A DNA stretch of 64,000 nt from Pomphorhynchus laevis (taxonomy: Eukaryota > Acanthocephala > Palaeacanthocephala > Echinorhynchida > Pomphorhynchidae): contig WNNJ02000555.1 in NCBI GenBank assembly GCA_012934845.2, forward strand, positions 1 through 64,000. The letters run 5' to 3'. Position numbers and translations under genes: made by a program. Numbering within the stretch: the first letter of the stretch is position 1; every line of letters begins with the position of its first letter. The notes under the pieces were generated by a model that made no database searches, had not been told where the DNA came from, and worked only from the letters and a program-made list of their open reading frames with translations. This document shows positions 27,701-42,700 of the stretch, in pieces.

Positions 27701-30700
27701 TCTCAATGATTATCTTAACAAAGCGCTAAACACACTTGTCTTTTGGCTAAAATTCATAGTTTTCAGATCCTTCCAAATTGCTTGTAGCGCATAGTTAATA
27801 ATTGGACCTAGAATAACCTGTAAATAGTGCAATCGTTATTATATGCTAGCCTTTCTTTCCACCAAAACTTGATCAGCTTTAATTTTGCGATGCTTACTGA
27901 TATTTTACTCACTGTGAAATATGAGCGGTTGATAGGCTGAAAGCCGAAATTATTAAGGCTCTCAAAGGATCACCCTGTAGGACACTCGATTAGTCGGAAA
28001 AGACTCCAATAAGCTGATAGCGTTTAAAATATCTAGAGTTCTAGGTTGTAAAATAGAATGCAAAAGCTTTAACATATTTACCCGGAAAGGTTTACGATTT
28101 TCGAAAGTTTAGTAAGCAAAGCATCGCGATCTACACTAAGATTAAAAGCTCTACCAAATTTTATGAAAGTTGAATATAGTTACTTACACGCACCATAAAT
28201 CCTTAAACTTTTATTATGAACTTTTTCAAAGCATCAATGGTAGAACGATTGAACCTTAGCAGTAAGAATCACATTTGGACATGGAAAATTAGCCATTAAA
28301 CTAATAATGTTAGCAACTTTCACGAATGGCGTAATAAGGAAATGCTTCGGTACGCGTTGAAGTTATTTGCATAAGCCTTCATCAATCATCATCCATGACG
28401 ATTACCAATCATATTATGATCGGTAAAAACAGATTTTTGTATTTATTAGCATTAAAAATTTTCAAATCAATATATTTTTGATTAATCAAAATTACTAATT
28501 TCTAGATTTATATCAAAATTTATTAACAAATTGCAAGATTATCGTTTACTTATTTGAAGGAACCACGTAAGCTACTAATTTCGCACTTTGTAAGAAATAA
28601 TAATTTCTTTGTCAATATTTTGGCGATTACTACAGTCATCTCCAGGAATATAAAGTTGTAACAATATATTTTTATCTATGAACATTAGTTTATTACAAAA
28701 ATTACAATTATTTGTAGTTGATATTACGATAAATATGAATGGAACTCATTTCTAATAACATAGGCAAGAATTAGATATCATAATAAATAAAATAAAAAAG
28801 TTTCAAAACTAACCTGCACATTTTGCATTTGTACAAGTCCAACATATGATATTCCAATAAATACACCAATAGAGGAATCTCGGTATGTCATCGCTACCTT
28901 AATCAAATAAAGACATTAGCATCACTAGTGAATGAGAGAGATGTTAATGATTATTTAAGACGCTGCCAACAAAGCACATTAACATAAATTAAAGATATGA
29001 TTGGATACGATGTGTTTATTTTCACGAATTTAACCAGCATTCTTAAAATCACAATATATCTTTTAACGAAATATTTTAAGATTTCTTTATTTTATTTTTA
29101 TGTTTATATATAAGATCAACGTTTTCTACATCATAATATGATGTAAAATGTGCTTACTATCATAATATGACTTACTGTCATAGTAAGTCGAGTTTAAATA
29201 ACAATGCTCACATGATATCGCTATTTCTCCTAATAGCACACCTATCTATTTCGTTCTGTAACGGAAAAATTAAATTATTTTGGCATATACTTTCAAAAGT
29301 AATTGATATTATGAAGTTTAGCCGATTTAATTAATTTTCGTCCATTGGTCATAATGATATGATGTTTACTCGTAAGAGATTAAAAAACTAAATTTCTTAA
29401 AACACAACAATCTTTCAGTCGGACTCTATGACGCTTCTCAAATTAAACAAACTTGAAGCAATCAGTGTCACATCCCAAATGTTGTTGTATTTAAAAAAAG
29501 AATAAAACACTATGCCTAGAAAACGAATTTATTGATGTTCAAATGCAATAGTGACAGAAAAGCAACTTTGTCTATCATAAAATCAATTTAAAACAAATAA
29601 TTTTCTATTATTTTCATATTATATTCATTTGAGTACTGACTCATTCCTATCATCAAAAACGAGCTACAAACTAATATTTGCTAATATTTCAATAATTAAG
29701 CTGAAAACAAAGTTATCTTAAATATCTAGGGATAGTTTATACTAATGTTTCATTATTGACGTGTTGATGAAATTACAGATAAAATGCATTGACATGTGAT
29801 AAGATTTCAGCTTGTAGGCCTGTTTCATAATATTTTGAAAAAGGCCTACAATCTGAAACATTAACATAAAGAGTTTTGATAATAAACTCTTTCCATTCTC
29901 TGTTTTAAAATTTAACAATTGAAATTATATTTGAAATTTTAATAGATCCTGAGATGCCATTTCTAGCCAAAAGCAACAATATTAATTTAATTAAACAAGC
30001 TACGAGAATCTTTATTTATTTAACCACATCAGTACACAAAGTTTTTCTCTCAATTTGTTTGGAGAAAAGTTCGGAATCTTAGTGTAATGCCGTGGTTAAA
30101 TAAATAAAAATTCCTGTGACTGGCTTGTTATATCAAATAATATTACCCGAAGAGTCTTTAAATGACCCCGGTCAATAGTTTGATCTATTTCGATTGAGTT
30201 AATATTATTAAATATAATAAAAAATTACTTGTGTTGAAACTGCGATGAACCGATTACAAGCCACAAACGCTTATAAGTCAAAAAATATTCTGACAGTAAT
30301 AAAATGCAGCAGAATATCATATTTTCTACAGTTTTTCATTCATGTATATTTGATATTGGTTATTTATGTGGATTACTTTAATAAACAACAAATTGATTTA
30401 ATCAGATCAGCTTGCTGAGTCTACTAATTTTATACTATATATAAATTAAAAATAAAGATTAATAAATAAATAATAATATAAATTATATGATATCTTATAC
30501 AATCCATATTTATATAACGATAACATTTATAATTGAAATTTAAAATAAAAGTAAATTGTTATGAATTGACAGACAAATAACATACGATGTATTAGAATAA
30601 GGATTATAAGTCATCAGGAGGAACTACTATGTGATCAAGTTTCGATCACTATACTTCGACGCAACATAGCAGTGGGGCCAAATGAACGCTAATGACGTAT

Positions 30701-33700
30701 TTCCTCTAATGTAATTTGATTATATGGTGTATCTTATTTTAATACAAAGCATATTATTTATTATCCATCTTCAAAATATTTTTACTTAATTGTTTGAATT
30801 TATTTTTAATAATATTTGTTGATTTATAGATTGTAAATTTAATATTTTCATAATATTTTGTTGATTTATACTTCTCCATTGTAAGAAATAGCAATAACAT
30901 TCATCAAACTTTCTTGAAAATAATCAGAAAAATAATGTCGTATCAAAAATACATAGTTTCAGTATTTCTGACAGAGGTCATATTACCGGGAAAACAAAGT
31001 CCACAGGTCAATAATAACTATCCAGTAGGACGAATCAGATCAGATAACTGAGTCTACGTATTTTATACTATGTATAGAAATTAAAAATAAATAATAAATA
31101 ATTATATAAGATTTTATAGAATTAATGTTGATATACAAATTTGATAAACAAAATTTAAGACAAAAATTAATTTTATGAATTGACTTATACATAATATACG
31201 ATGAATTCGAATAAAGAATAACGGTTATCAAAAGGAACTGTGATGTTATCATGTTTCAGCCCTATTCCTTGACTTAACATAGCAGCGGGGCCAAATACAT
31301 GCTAATGACGAATTTACTCTGACGAAATTTGATTATCTAGTGTAACTTAATTTAATACCAGGTATATTGTTTTTTATCCATAAACATGTTTCGTATAATA
31401 GTTTAATATAATAGTTTATAATAGTTTAATAGTTTATAATAGTTTATAATAGTTTATTATTAATAATATTTTGTTGATTTATAATGCTTATAAACCAAAA
31501 CGTTTTAAATAATTAAAACGAGTTAAGGATTAACGAGAAATTATTTATTCGTAAAAAGTAATTATTATTAACGTAAATAACTATTATTGCATTAATACAT
31601 TTTATTTAAGCAAACATAGCAGATACCATAACATACATTTGAACAAGCGCGCGTTTAAATTCACGAAAGAAATAAGAAACTATAAGTGATAATCCATTTT
31701 AATTATAAGTATATTTTCGAATTGCTTCAGTTTTACTTAATTTGTAAATATAATTTAGGTAAGATTTACCTGATTTGCAATTAATATCGGGAATTAGTGT
31801 AGTCCGCAATCTAATAACGGTTATTATTATACAAAGCGCTTTAGATACATACAAAACACATTTATATATAAATAATCTTGAATTACATGGATATACTTTA
31901 AACGTTCAACTAACTATAGTGGCTCAATTTCTTAAATTTAAAAGTATATATTTACCAGTTTATGTTAAAAATAGGTGTTTTAAAATTTGGTTTACTTTAA
32001 TTAAGATGACGAGTATTTCTAATTTAAAAGCTTACTGATGACATAATAGTTTGAATATATTCTGGCAGATCGTAATGATGAAATTCGAACATTGTAATAT
32101 CAGTAAATACAGCAATTTCAACATAAATGTTTGCACTGAGTACGTCACGTCTGATCCGAAAGTGTCCATAGTTTTTAGGGTAAAGGCTGTTTTCATTATT
32201 CCAACTATCAAAGAGCTGTTCAAATTCTAGAAAAAAAGTTTGTGCATTTATGTTAAAAGTAAATTTAAAGCTAAACGAAAGTGCGAAACGATTAAACGAA
32301 GAACTCAGCAAAGTTACTAAAAAACCGTCCTATTAAATTTGGTTAGATCCTCTAAAAATACTGGTTTAGATTCGCTGTTTTTGTCATTTCTAAATGAACA
32401 AATTTGTTACAGTCAAAAAATAGTGCTGGTTGATGAATATTTTTACTAGATGACGCAGATAAGTTGGAGTAAATATGATTTTTCATGTATGAAATAACGA
32501 AATGTAGCAATTGGTAAGTATATCAGCTTATTGTGCAATCCAATGAATGTATAAATGCTTTTCAGGAATTCAGAATGTTAAAACTGAAAGCATATGCAAA
32601 CATAATACACTGAGTACACCTTGAAAACCGTCAAAACCTTTAAGCAAACTAGAAACGTTTCTCAAAGATTCTCAATTATAAAATTGAGATTATCATACAC
32701 TTCTCAATTTATAAAATCAAAACAATCATATTTTATGTTATAAAAAAATCGCGAAAATTACATTTGATTTTCGACATTTTCGTTATTTCAAAACATGCTC
32801 TCGCAAAATCATTTATCGAATAATTTATTTATTAAACAAATAAATCTAAAATTTAATTAAAAATATAGCTTGAATTTAATTTCTTCAGTTCGTTCTACAT
32901 TGACATCGACACAATCGAACGAGTTTATTCCATGATATCTAAAAATATGCTTTCATATTTTGAATTACCAGCATCCTTGTGTTTAGTGGAGTAATGGCTG
33001 TTACTGAAAATGTTAACATTTTCGCAAGTCACTGTGGCTTAGGTATGTAGAATATGTAATAATGTCGTAAGATCACGGAGAGCTGGAATTAGATAAGATT
33101 TTATAAAAAATAAACTGGCATTAAGGATTGAATTTTATAAGGTCTCGATGTTATAATGGCTGGGTGATCTTTTGAAGTTGAATTGTAAAATAATGCAGGT
33201 GATGTGTGGCACGCCACAGTTTATCGAAAATTCACATAGCCAAGATACTTAATATGCTAGTAGCAAGATAATTCTAATACTAAATGAAAAATTACGTGCA
33301 AGAAAATATGCTCAAATATTTGCAATTTCCAACATTCTTTATGAATAGTTTACATTACGTGGTTATATATGAATAAACAGATATTTCGACTATATATCGA
33401 CAATATCGTGAAGTCAGTAAAATGAACAGAAAGATGCTGTTAATGATGATAGTAAAAGTAAACACTGATAAGCGAATTATATAGAATTGTATACATTTTG
33501 ATTATTATCCGGCGTTACTAAGATTGACAAGTGATGTTCGTGGAGCATTGAACGTTGTTTGTACTAAAATATGTAAGATTTTAGTCTACATTGCCTAAGA
33601 TAATCTATAGAAATTGGAACATGCTTTGATCTCTATTTTCGAGTGAACATATTGGCACTGCAAATATTTCAGGCTCAAATTCGGAATGTGATGATTGAAG

Positions 33701-36700
33701 ATATTTTAATTGTGTAACTATAGCTAAATAATCTAGTTTCCTTAGTTCCGTCACACAACTCAAATATCTATTAAAGAACATATTTACTGAGTCAAAACAG
33801 GCCGTATATATTGGCACATGTAGTAAATGATCATTACAGTATGTGAGTAAGACAAATAATTAGATATGATTGTGTTTAGTTGTACTTTATTTGTATATAT
33901 TTTAGTTGCTTTTGTGTTACCTTGAAGCTGCGTCAAAATCCGCTTTGTCCAGAACTACTCAACCTGTTTCATTTGTTGCAAGTTTGTTTGACCACCATCA
34001 TTTTTTATAGTGAAGATGTGATTTGACACATCTTCAGTTTAACTTCTTAAATAACTTCCTCAGTTTAACTGAAGAAGAACTTATTAACTTCTTTAATTAA
34101 TAACCTTTACACTGATTAATTTCTTCAGTTAATAACTTCTTCCCCTTATTCAGTTTGACAATTTTTTTAGATCCTACAAAAAATATACTCATGCTTAAAA
34201 AATCTAGAAGAATCTTTACTTTGTATTTGTATTTGATTTTCTCGTATTTTTAGTTGATTTTGTGTAAATGGGATGAAAGCCGCGCCGTTATAATCGGCGC
34301 GGTCCAGAAAAACTTTACCGGTTTGCTTTGTAAGAGATCCATTAATTATTTTAATCATATAGTTGTTTTTAATGCTCTGTACATGACTAACTGCGGAAGC
34401 ATAGCTTTCTCTATTTATTTAAATTTGAGGTCTTATTAGTTTTTTTTAAATGATGATGATTGAATCGCCCGTTTATCCAACGTACTACGCATGACAAATA
34501 TGATATTCAAGAAGATATCTAATTCATTTTGTCTTGCAAGCATTTTTATGACACTTCTTATATCTTAACCCTTATTATAACTTTTAAAATTAGACGATGC
34601 TGGCATTTCTACGCAAGTTTTACATCTTTTGTTCACGAATTGTTCAGATCGGTATATTTCTGCATATTTTTGGTATATTCGTAGAATAGATCGAGCTCTT
34701 GACATAGTCTTTGAACTTTTGATTGGGCGATAACAGTTTTGAATAATTAAACTCTCAATTTCTGTAATTTATTTAACGCTACTAATGTTAATTTTTTTAA
34801 TGTTGTTTAGTTATGTGGATGCAGGGTCCCCTTCAGTTGAAATTCGAATTAGCCATACTATTTTTCCTCCTGCTAACTTAACAGCTCCTTTCAATCTTTT
34901 CATTTGAACTTCTTAATCGTAACCTGTACCACTTTTTGTTCTTCTATTCTTTGTCGTCAAAATGTTGGACAGTTTGCTTAATTAAGTCGGAATCTGCCGT
35001 ACATATTTTCTTATCCTTCACACTTCTATACAAATAAAGTCGCGTTTAATTTGAGGCAGATAGCAACTAGAGACGGGGAGGTATACAGATTTTAATTTTA
35101 GTTTTGTCGTCAAAATGTTGGACAGTTTGCTTAATTAAGTCGGAATCTGCCGTACATATTTTCTTATCCTTCACACTTCTATACAAATAAAGTCGCGTTT
35201 AATTTGAGGCAGATAGCAACTAGAGACGTGGAGGTATACAGATTTTAATTTTAGTTTTCGGTAGGCACGTCATGTAGGTAGCGGGCGAAACAATACCAAT
35301 ATACCAGGTTAAAAGCTGATATGTTGAAACTCAGTTTGTAAAGATTTAGAAGTTATAAAGAAATGATACCTTCGTTGGTTTCTTCTGCGAAATCAACATA
35401 TGTAAGCTAGCATAATTTGTTAAATATAATGAAGTATCCTTCAAAGAATAACCAGCGCTGATTCAACGATCTCCTGATCCCACCAGCGCAATATATAAGG
35501 ACTGCTTTTAAGGCATCTCCGTAATTGATGTTTCGGCAATTCATTACATTAAAGGTTTTATATAATGAGAAATGCCTAGCTTTACTACATGGTTAGCCCA
35601 GTCGGTAAAGCGAAAAGTCGCCAATGATCGAAAGAACTTAGTTTTGAATATGAATGAGGAACTGAGGTTCCAAAGGAAGCAACGCCGGTGCAAACCTTCT
35701 GATTAACCAGAGTGTACCATTGCGCTGCGGGTGAAGCAATACTAGAACGTCAGATTGAAAGCTGACATGCTATTAGTAAGGTTGTATGGATTTGGAAGTG
35801 ATGTAGGAATGATACTGTTGCCGATGATTTCTAATCCCTATTCTTATAGGAATTAATTCTATTTCCAAAGAAATTATGCTGTGGTCTAGCATATATAGAG
35901 AATTTATAAAACACTTAATAATGAATTCAATTAAATAGCTAAAATGTATACAGGATTTTATAAAAGACTCACAAAAGAGAATAGAAATGACAATATTGTG
36001 AGATTTCGTTTTATTTGGTCTTACCCACCATTTAACCAATAGTAAATGATGAGATCCACAATTTGGAAAATATGGTAGGATTAAGATATAAAAAAGCTCT
36101 TTATCTAAAAAATGATCATAAATGAGGAAAGTGAGAACATCTTAATGCATGATTGTTACAAATGTACGTGGTGCAGATATTGTAAGCAACTGATAGAAAT
36201 CAATACATTTAAGAGTAACATAACCAAGTTACAGAACAATATTTGAACATTATCTAATTGCTCAATACTACGGTCATTATCAAAGTTAATAACTGCGCAA
36301 TTCGCAATTTTCATTACATAGGTAAAACGGGACGAGCAATAAGCAAAAGACTCAATACCCACCGAGCAAATGTTAAGAAAGATGAATTAACACGAATGTC
36401 ATAATACCGCATTACCAACAGCGCAAATAAAGATTATTTCTTATATAAGATAATCAGTACGAATCATTAGGATAATAAAAGAAAAAAGTTATTCGAGCAA
36501 ATATGGCTAGGCAATTGATGTTTAACTAAGCATCTATGTTAAATAAAGATTATTGTTATAGATAGACTGATGTGACGTAAAATGTTTGATCCCATTATTA
36601 TTTTTATTTTAGAATTTATAAATTTTTGTTTTAGAAAAAAAATATTTTTGCTTTAGAAAAGAAGCATCGACTGCAGTTAGCTGATTTTTTTTGAAATAAA

Positions 36701-39700
36701 TGCAGTAAATAGAAGGTATTCTAACAAAGAATCTGAGACGGATTCGTAATGGAGTTAATCTAATGTGGATTGTTTTGCATTGATTGAGACGGAAGAACAC
36801 ACAGCGTGATAAATTACTATCGATAACTAGCATAAATTAAAACAGAGCGACACTTAAAATATATAAATGTCAATGACGCTTTATAAATTCTAAATGAAAA
36901 TATTAATTAGATTTAATTGGTATATCGTTATTATATAAAAAGCATTATGTAAATATTTAACAAAATTTGTAAATTATGGTTTGGGTGCATGCCGTGTATA
37001 ATTAAAGATTTTAATGTAAACTAGATAAATACATGAATTTTTCATAAAATGTTTCTAAATGTTGCCTAAGTAAGTATTATTGCACATTTTTACAAGAATT
37101 CTGGCATTTAAAAAATTCGCGAAGCTTAAGTCAAATTTATTATTTTTTCTAACTCATCAGGTTGATTAAACCAAAACAAGAAAACTTGGGAGAGATCAAA
37201 CGATATCTGTCAAGCCATTACAAATACCTTGCATAAATTAGTAGTATTTCTAAGCAAATAACGATCACATAGCAGCACAATGTAATGCTGATATCATCAC
37301 AGCTTTATTTTGATGAGTAATAAATAAATTGATGTGTAAGGCTGCATCGAAACAAAGTGATTGACATAAAGAATTTTATTTTAGATGATATGTCATAAAT
37401 CTCTTCTCAACATGAACTATATAAGTAAAAATGCTGTGATAGATAAGCATTGTTGCAAATATATATTTATGGTATGTGAGATAAGGGATTTAAGACTTAT
37501 TATCGATAGCACAAAACGTTATTTCTCTAGGGAATGTATTTCTTATAAATAAATACTAGGTATTACAAAATAACTGATGTAATCTACTAAATGCTAATTT
37601 ATTTAGAAAGAAATTTATTTACGAATTATACAATATTTCATTTTTCGCCTGAATGATATAAATAAATTGACAGAAATTTACCTTAGTAAAATACAATCAA
37701 TTTGATCGTATGGTTATGTTCGATGGAAGAAAAATATTTGTTTAGTAGGCAAATAATTTATTTAGTACTTTCCGCAAGTTAATAATTTTAAAATGAAATG
37801 ATATATGCTTGATGACGAATGAATGCTGAATTACTTTGGAAGTATTCTACTCCTGTTAACATTAGGTAAATAAAAAACAATATTTTATATTTCTAAATAT
37901 TAAACTTTTAATTTCAAAACTGTTATGATCGCCTTTTAAAAAATTAGGTAAACACTTATCGTAAATTGTATAAACTTTTTATCTCGTAATTTAATTGATT
38001 TAATTAATTAAATTAATACATAAAATAGAAATGAGCTGTTTTTAATCTATAAAATGTGAATTACGTGATCGAATAAATGCAGCCGAGCTTAATATTCTGC
38101 ACAGTAGTTAAAAATATCTTGTCGTTAAATTAATTTTAATGGGTAGAAAATAATGCAATTTATCGATTTCTAATAGAATTTAATAAAATCATATATGAAG
38201 TTAATGGGCACAATCTTAATTTTAAGGTAACGATCCAAGTTTAAAAAGAGTCCCTTGAATAATAGTTTTTAAATTATATTTAAATATGAACAAATATACA
38301 GCGTTTCATAATACATTGTTGTGCTAGTTCACTGATCTTACCCTGTAAAAGGCCTTTCATAATCATTATAAATTTATATATTTTATGCAAATAGAACAAG
38401 TAGCACTGGGCCCACTAAATATCAAAGTAAATTTTCCATTAAATTTTAATTTTCTACTATGTAATAATGTCGTACACTTTGCCCCTAAATTATTACTGCG
38501 TATTTGCTAATAAAGTAAATACTAGTTACGAAAACTTAAAATAAAAGCGATAAAGCCAGATAGAATATATTTTATGATCATGATGAAAACTGACCAAGTA
38601 TTTCCAATTATAATGCAAATAAACAAAAACAAATTGTAATTGTAGCGTCAAACCGTTTATAATAGTTACAAAAACTTTAAACGCGATAAACGCTACTGGA
38701 TAGTATATATGTAATTAAATATTTAATAAATCTTCATTATTAATTAATGTTGAATTATTTATGTAACTAAATTGTTGAAATATTTACAGTTCAACATAAA
38801 ACAAACAAAAATTACATAAATTACACGTTTTGAACCATTGCTGAAACTGAAATTGTAAATTAAGCTATTATTCTTACAACTTTATTGTGAATAAAGGTGA
38901 AAGAACATTATCTTCAATAGGTTCTAGTGAGAGTAAAAGTGTTTTCAATGGTTTCAAATAGTATACTGACAAAGTATATACTTCGAAATTTTATGGATAA
39001 ATAGTTGCTTTTTAAAAAGATGATTTAGTCTCACAAGCCTTTAAAATTACGATATCTAATTAAATTAAATGGCAAAACCCACAAATTTGTATATTAGTCA
39101 TTATTTTATCCACTCGTGCAAATAACAAAATTATTCTTAGCTCATGTATTCAGCTAATACAAATTCCTTTCAAAATTTTCCCCAGTTACAAATATTCAAG
39201 TATTATACAAGATGAATGTTGAAAAGCTGCACTAAGCGAGTCGACAAGTTTATCACCTCATTTGTTTTTTCCTGTTGTTGTTAAGCATGCAGCTTAAAGC
39301 AGACAAATTGTCCACGTTACAGATATAATCATTACCGAATAGTTAGAAATCGTCAAATGTTTTACAACATCAGTTGTACGATGTAAATTAAACCCTGGCT
39401 GTACTAATGATAAATTTTGGAAAACAAAGAAGAGCAAAATAATTATAATCACAAACGCTCTATATTTCGATATAAAGTTCTACATTCTTTGTTTAAACAA
39501 TATTATTTTTCAATTTGTTTTAATATAACATCAACTATTATTGAAAGCAGTATGAATTGAGTAGTGGGACCAAGTAATTATTTTCTTCACATTGAGCATA
39601 AATTCGAATATAATTTGAACAGTTTTATTTACAATGTCATCCTCGGAAATACATTTTAATGTATTTTAAAGTTATAACTCAAGAATTAACGTTATTAATA

Positions 39701-42700
39701 AATTATTATTTTTCCGAGAAATTTTAAAGAATTATTAAAATAATTTTTTAATTAATCTTCGAAAATACACTGCATCTTCTATATGTGTAATTGTATGATA
39801 ATTAAGTAAACGACTAGATCTATTAGTACAGAAATTCATTAGTCTCTTAACAAAAAATGCATCGCTTTGCTGTGCATGCAATTTTTGTACACTAGTTTTA
39901 CACTTTAAACAATTAATTATGAAAAATCTTTGTCTAACTTAAAACATGTCTTGCCTTTTGCTAAGTGTATTATAAACAAAAAATAATAAAAAAAAATATA
40001 AAAAATTAAAAAAATATATAAACAAAAATTTTTAAATATAGTTGATAAATGCGTAGTTAAAAAGCTCCGAAAAAAACTTACCGACCTCCGAACAATCTGT
40101 ATCCAGTTGATTGCATTGTAACTTTTGTCTCTTCAAAATATATGAATTTGCTACATTATCACTATGAAATGCACTCTCGATGATAAATGCATAGTTGGCA
40201 ATCTTGAACATTCCACTCTATACACATTAAAATCAAATACCATAAAAATTTATCTATTCGATGAAATATGAATTGAATTTCTAATTAAATAAAACGTGTG
40301 ATTTCTTATTTTTAGCAAAAATACGGAAATCCGAAAAATAAGATTATTTTGGCATAAAATATTTAATTTGTGTAAATTATTGATGAAATTCAAGATCTCA
40401 ATAGTGCAGATATTTCCTCTTAAGCAATGTGGTTGATCATTGATCACTTTAAAATTACATTCATCTGTTATTTTTCAATTTCGTTTTAATATTTTTAATA
40501 ACAGAATTTAAATAAAGAATATAAAACGGTAGAATATTTGCCTGCATCAGAAAAATTTTTTGATATATGATCGAGATACAGGGAACTTATCGCTTCCAAA
40601 ATCTCGTCAAAATGTTGGCGAGTTTTAATTGAAATTTTGATAAATATTATTTTTTCTAGTCGATATATTTGTAAAAAGTATTTTATTGTATCTTTCACAA
40701 TGAAACCGTAAAAAAAGAAAAAAGTCGTTTCGTTCAGTCTTACGTAAAGTTATATGAAATGCTATCGAATGTATCGACATTCCGCAGTATATTCTTAAAT
40801 CTCGAAAAACCGACATATTTGATTTTTGGATCATAATGTTTAGATATAATTTTACTTATAATTATTTAGTTATATTTTTTTAAGCGTAATTAAAACACAT
40901 ACACGCAGCTTATTTACGCTTTATTTATAAATAATTTATTTGTAAACTACTTATTGTTAATTAATTAATTTGTAAGCAATATTTATGTGAATAGGATCTA
41001 CTCGCGTAAAAAATGGCAAAATATTTTCTATAATACTAAATATTTTGACCAACAACTCAGTTCTTCAGTTCATTTGCTATTAATATTTCTATTTAATAAA
41101 ACATCAAATTTTACTTTTTTTAAAATAGTTGATACTGATCCATTATTGATAAATAATTATTGGAGTTGTATCAAATGAAATAATATATTATTTTTGATAT
41201 TTCGCTAACTACTGTTGGCATCTTCATAAAATTTTCTGAAGTTTGTAAAATTTTCTGAAGTTTGTATATGATACTAAGGATCATATAATGATGTCATTTG
41301 TGTATTTGTGTATGAACGATATTAGTGAATGAGAAAGAGTATTACGCTACAACAAGACACTTTTGCATGCATTGAAGAATTTTGTATATTCTTAAATGAA
41401 TAAAATTGCATATTAAAGAGCGCATATGAAATTATGTGCTGTTTAATCATGTGCTAATATGAAATTAAGATATAATTCCATATTAAATATAAAAATGGAC
41501 AACAGTATTCTGTAAATAATTATTGGAGCTGGATCAAAGATAGAAGATAAATTTTATTTGATATTTCGCTAACATTTGTTAGCATCTTCAGAAAATTTTC
41601 CGAATATGCTAACAGAAGTAGTTAGCGAAATATCAAAAATAATTTATTCTTTCATTTGGTTTAGTTCCAATAATTATTTATCAAATTTTACAGTTAATAT
41701 TTTACAGTTAATATCAAATAACTTTAGATAGCATACAAATCTTACAATTACAAATAATACTATAATTAGAAATAAATAGTGGAATCCACAAGAAAAATTC
41801 CATTAATAGTATAATTTTTATTAATTAACTTACCATAACTTGGTAAGTTTATTAATAAACATGGGTGGAAAACAGTGAATAGCATGGCAAGTTTATCAAT
41901 GAAATGTCTTTTTAACTGAGGTACAGTATCATGTACTTGTATATGATACTTTTCTAAATACTAAAAATAATAAAAAATAATAATGCTAAATCAAAAAGTC
42001 AAAATTTAATAATTTGATAATAAATTGTTATAAATAATTGTTATAAGATTTATATATAACTTATATAAAGTTAACATTAAAATTTAAATATGAAATATAA
42101 ATCAATTTTTATAAATTGACTAATAAATAACATACGTCATATCATAATTAGGATTAGAGGTCATCAGAAGGAACTGCTATGCTATCATATTTCGGTCTCT
42201 ACTCCTCGACCCAACACAGCAGCGGAGTCAAACACGTGCTAATGACTTATTTCCTCTGATGAAATTTGATTATCTAGTATTATATTCTAATATAAAGTAT
42301 ATTATTTATTATTCATCCGAAAAAAAATTTCGCTTAAAATTTTCTGTTTGATGCTATTTTTATAGTAACCTAGTTTAAAATATGACTCTATTAAATTATT
42401 TAAATGATTTTGAATAAAGCCAATATCATTACATATTGTTGCAATTCTTAAAATTTCAGTATTTAATGTATTATATTTTATATTATATGGTATGCATGAA
42501 TGCTCATGCAAAAATATGTTTCTTGTAAATTTAAATATGTCATCTTTACGATATAAATCAATAGTAGTTTTAATTGATGTTAATTTAATGATAATATATA
42601 TCGATATATACCTTCTTGATCATACATATTGGTTTTATTAAGAATAAGGCTACCTGGATAAATTTGTTCGCTTATTGGATAAAATTATTAGAGTTAAATA

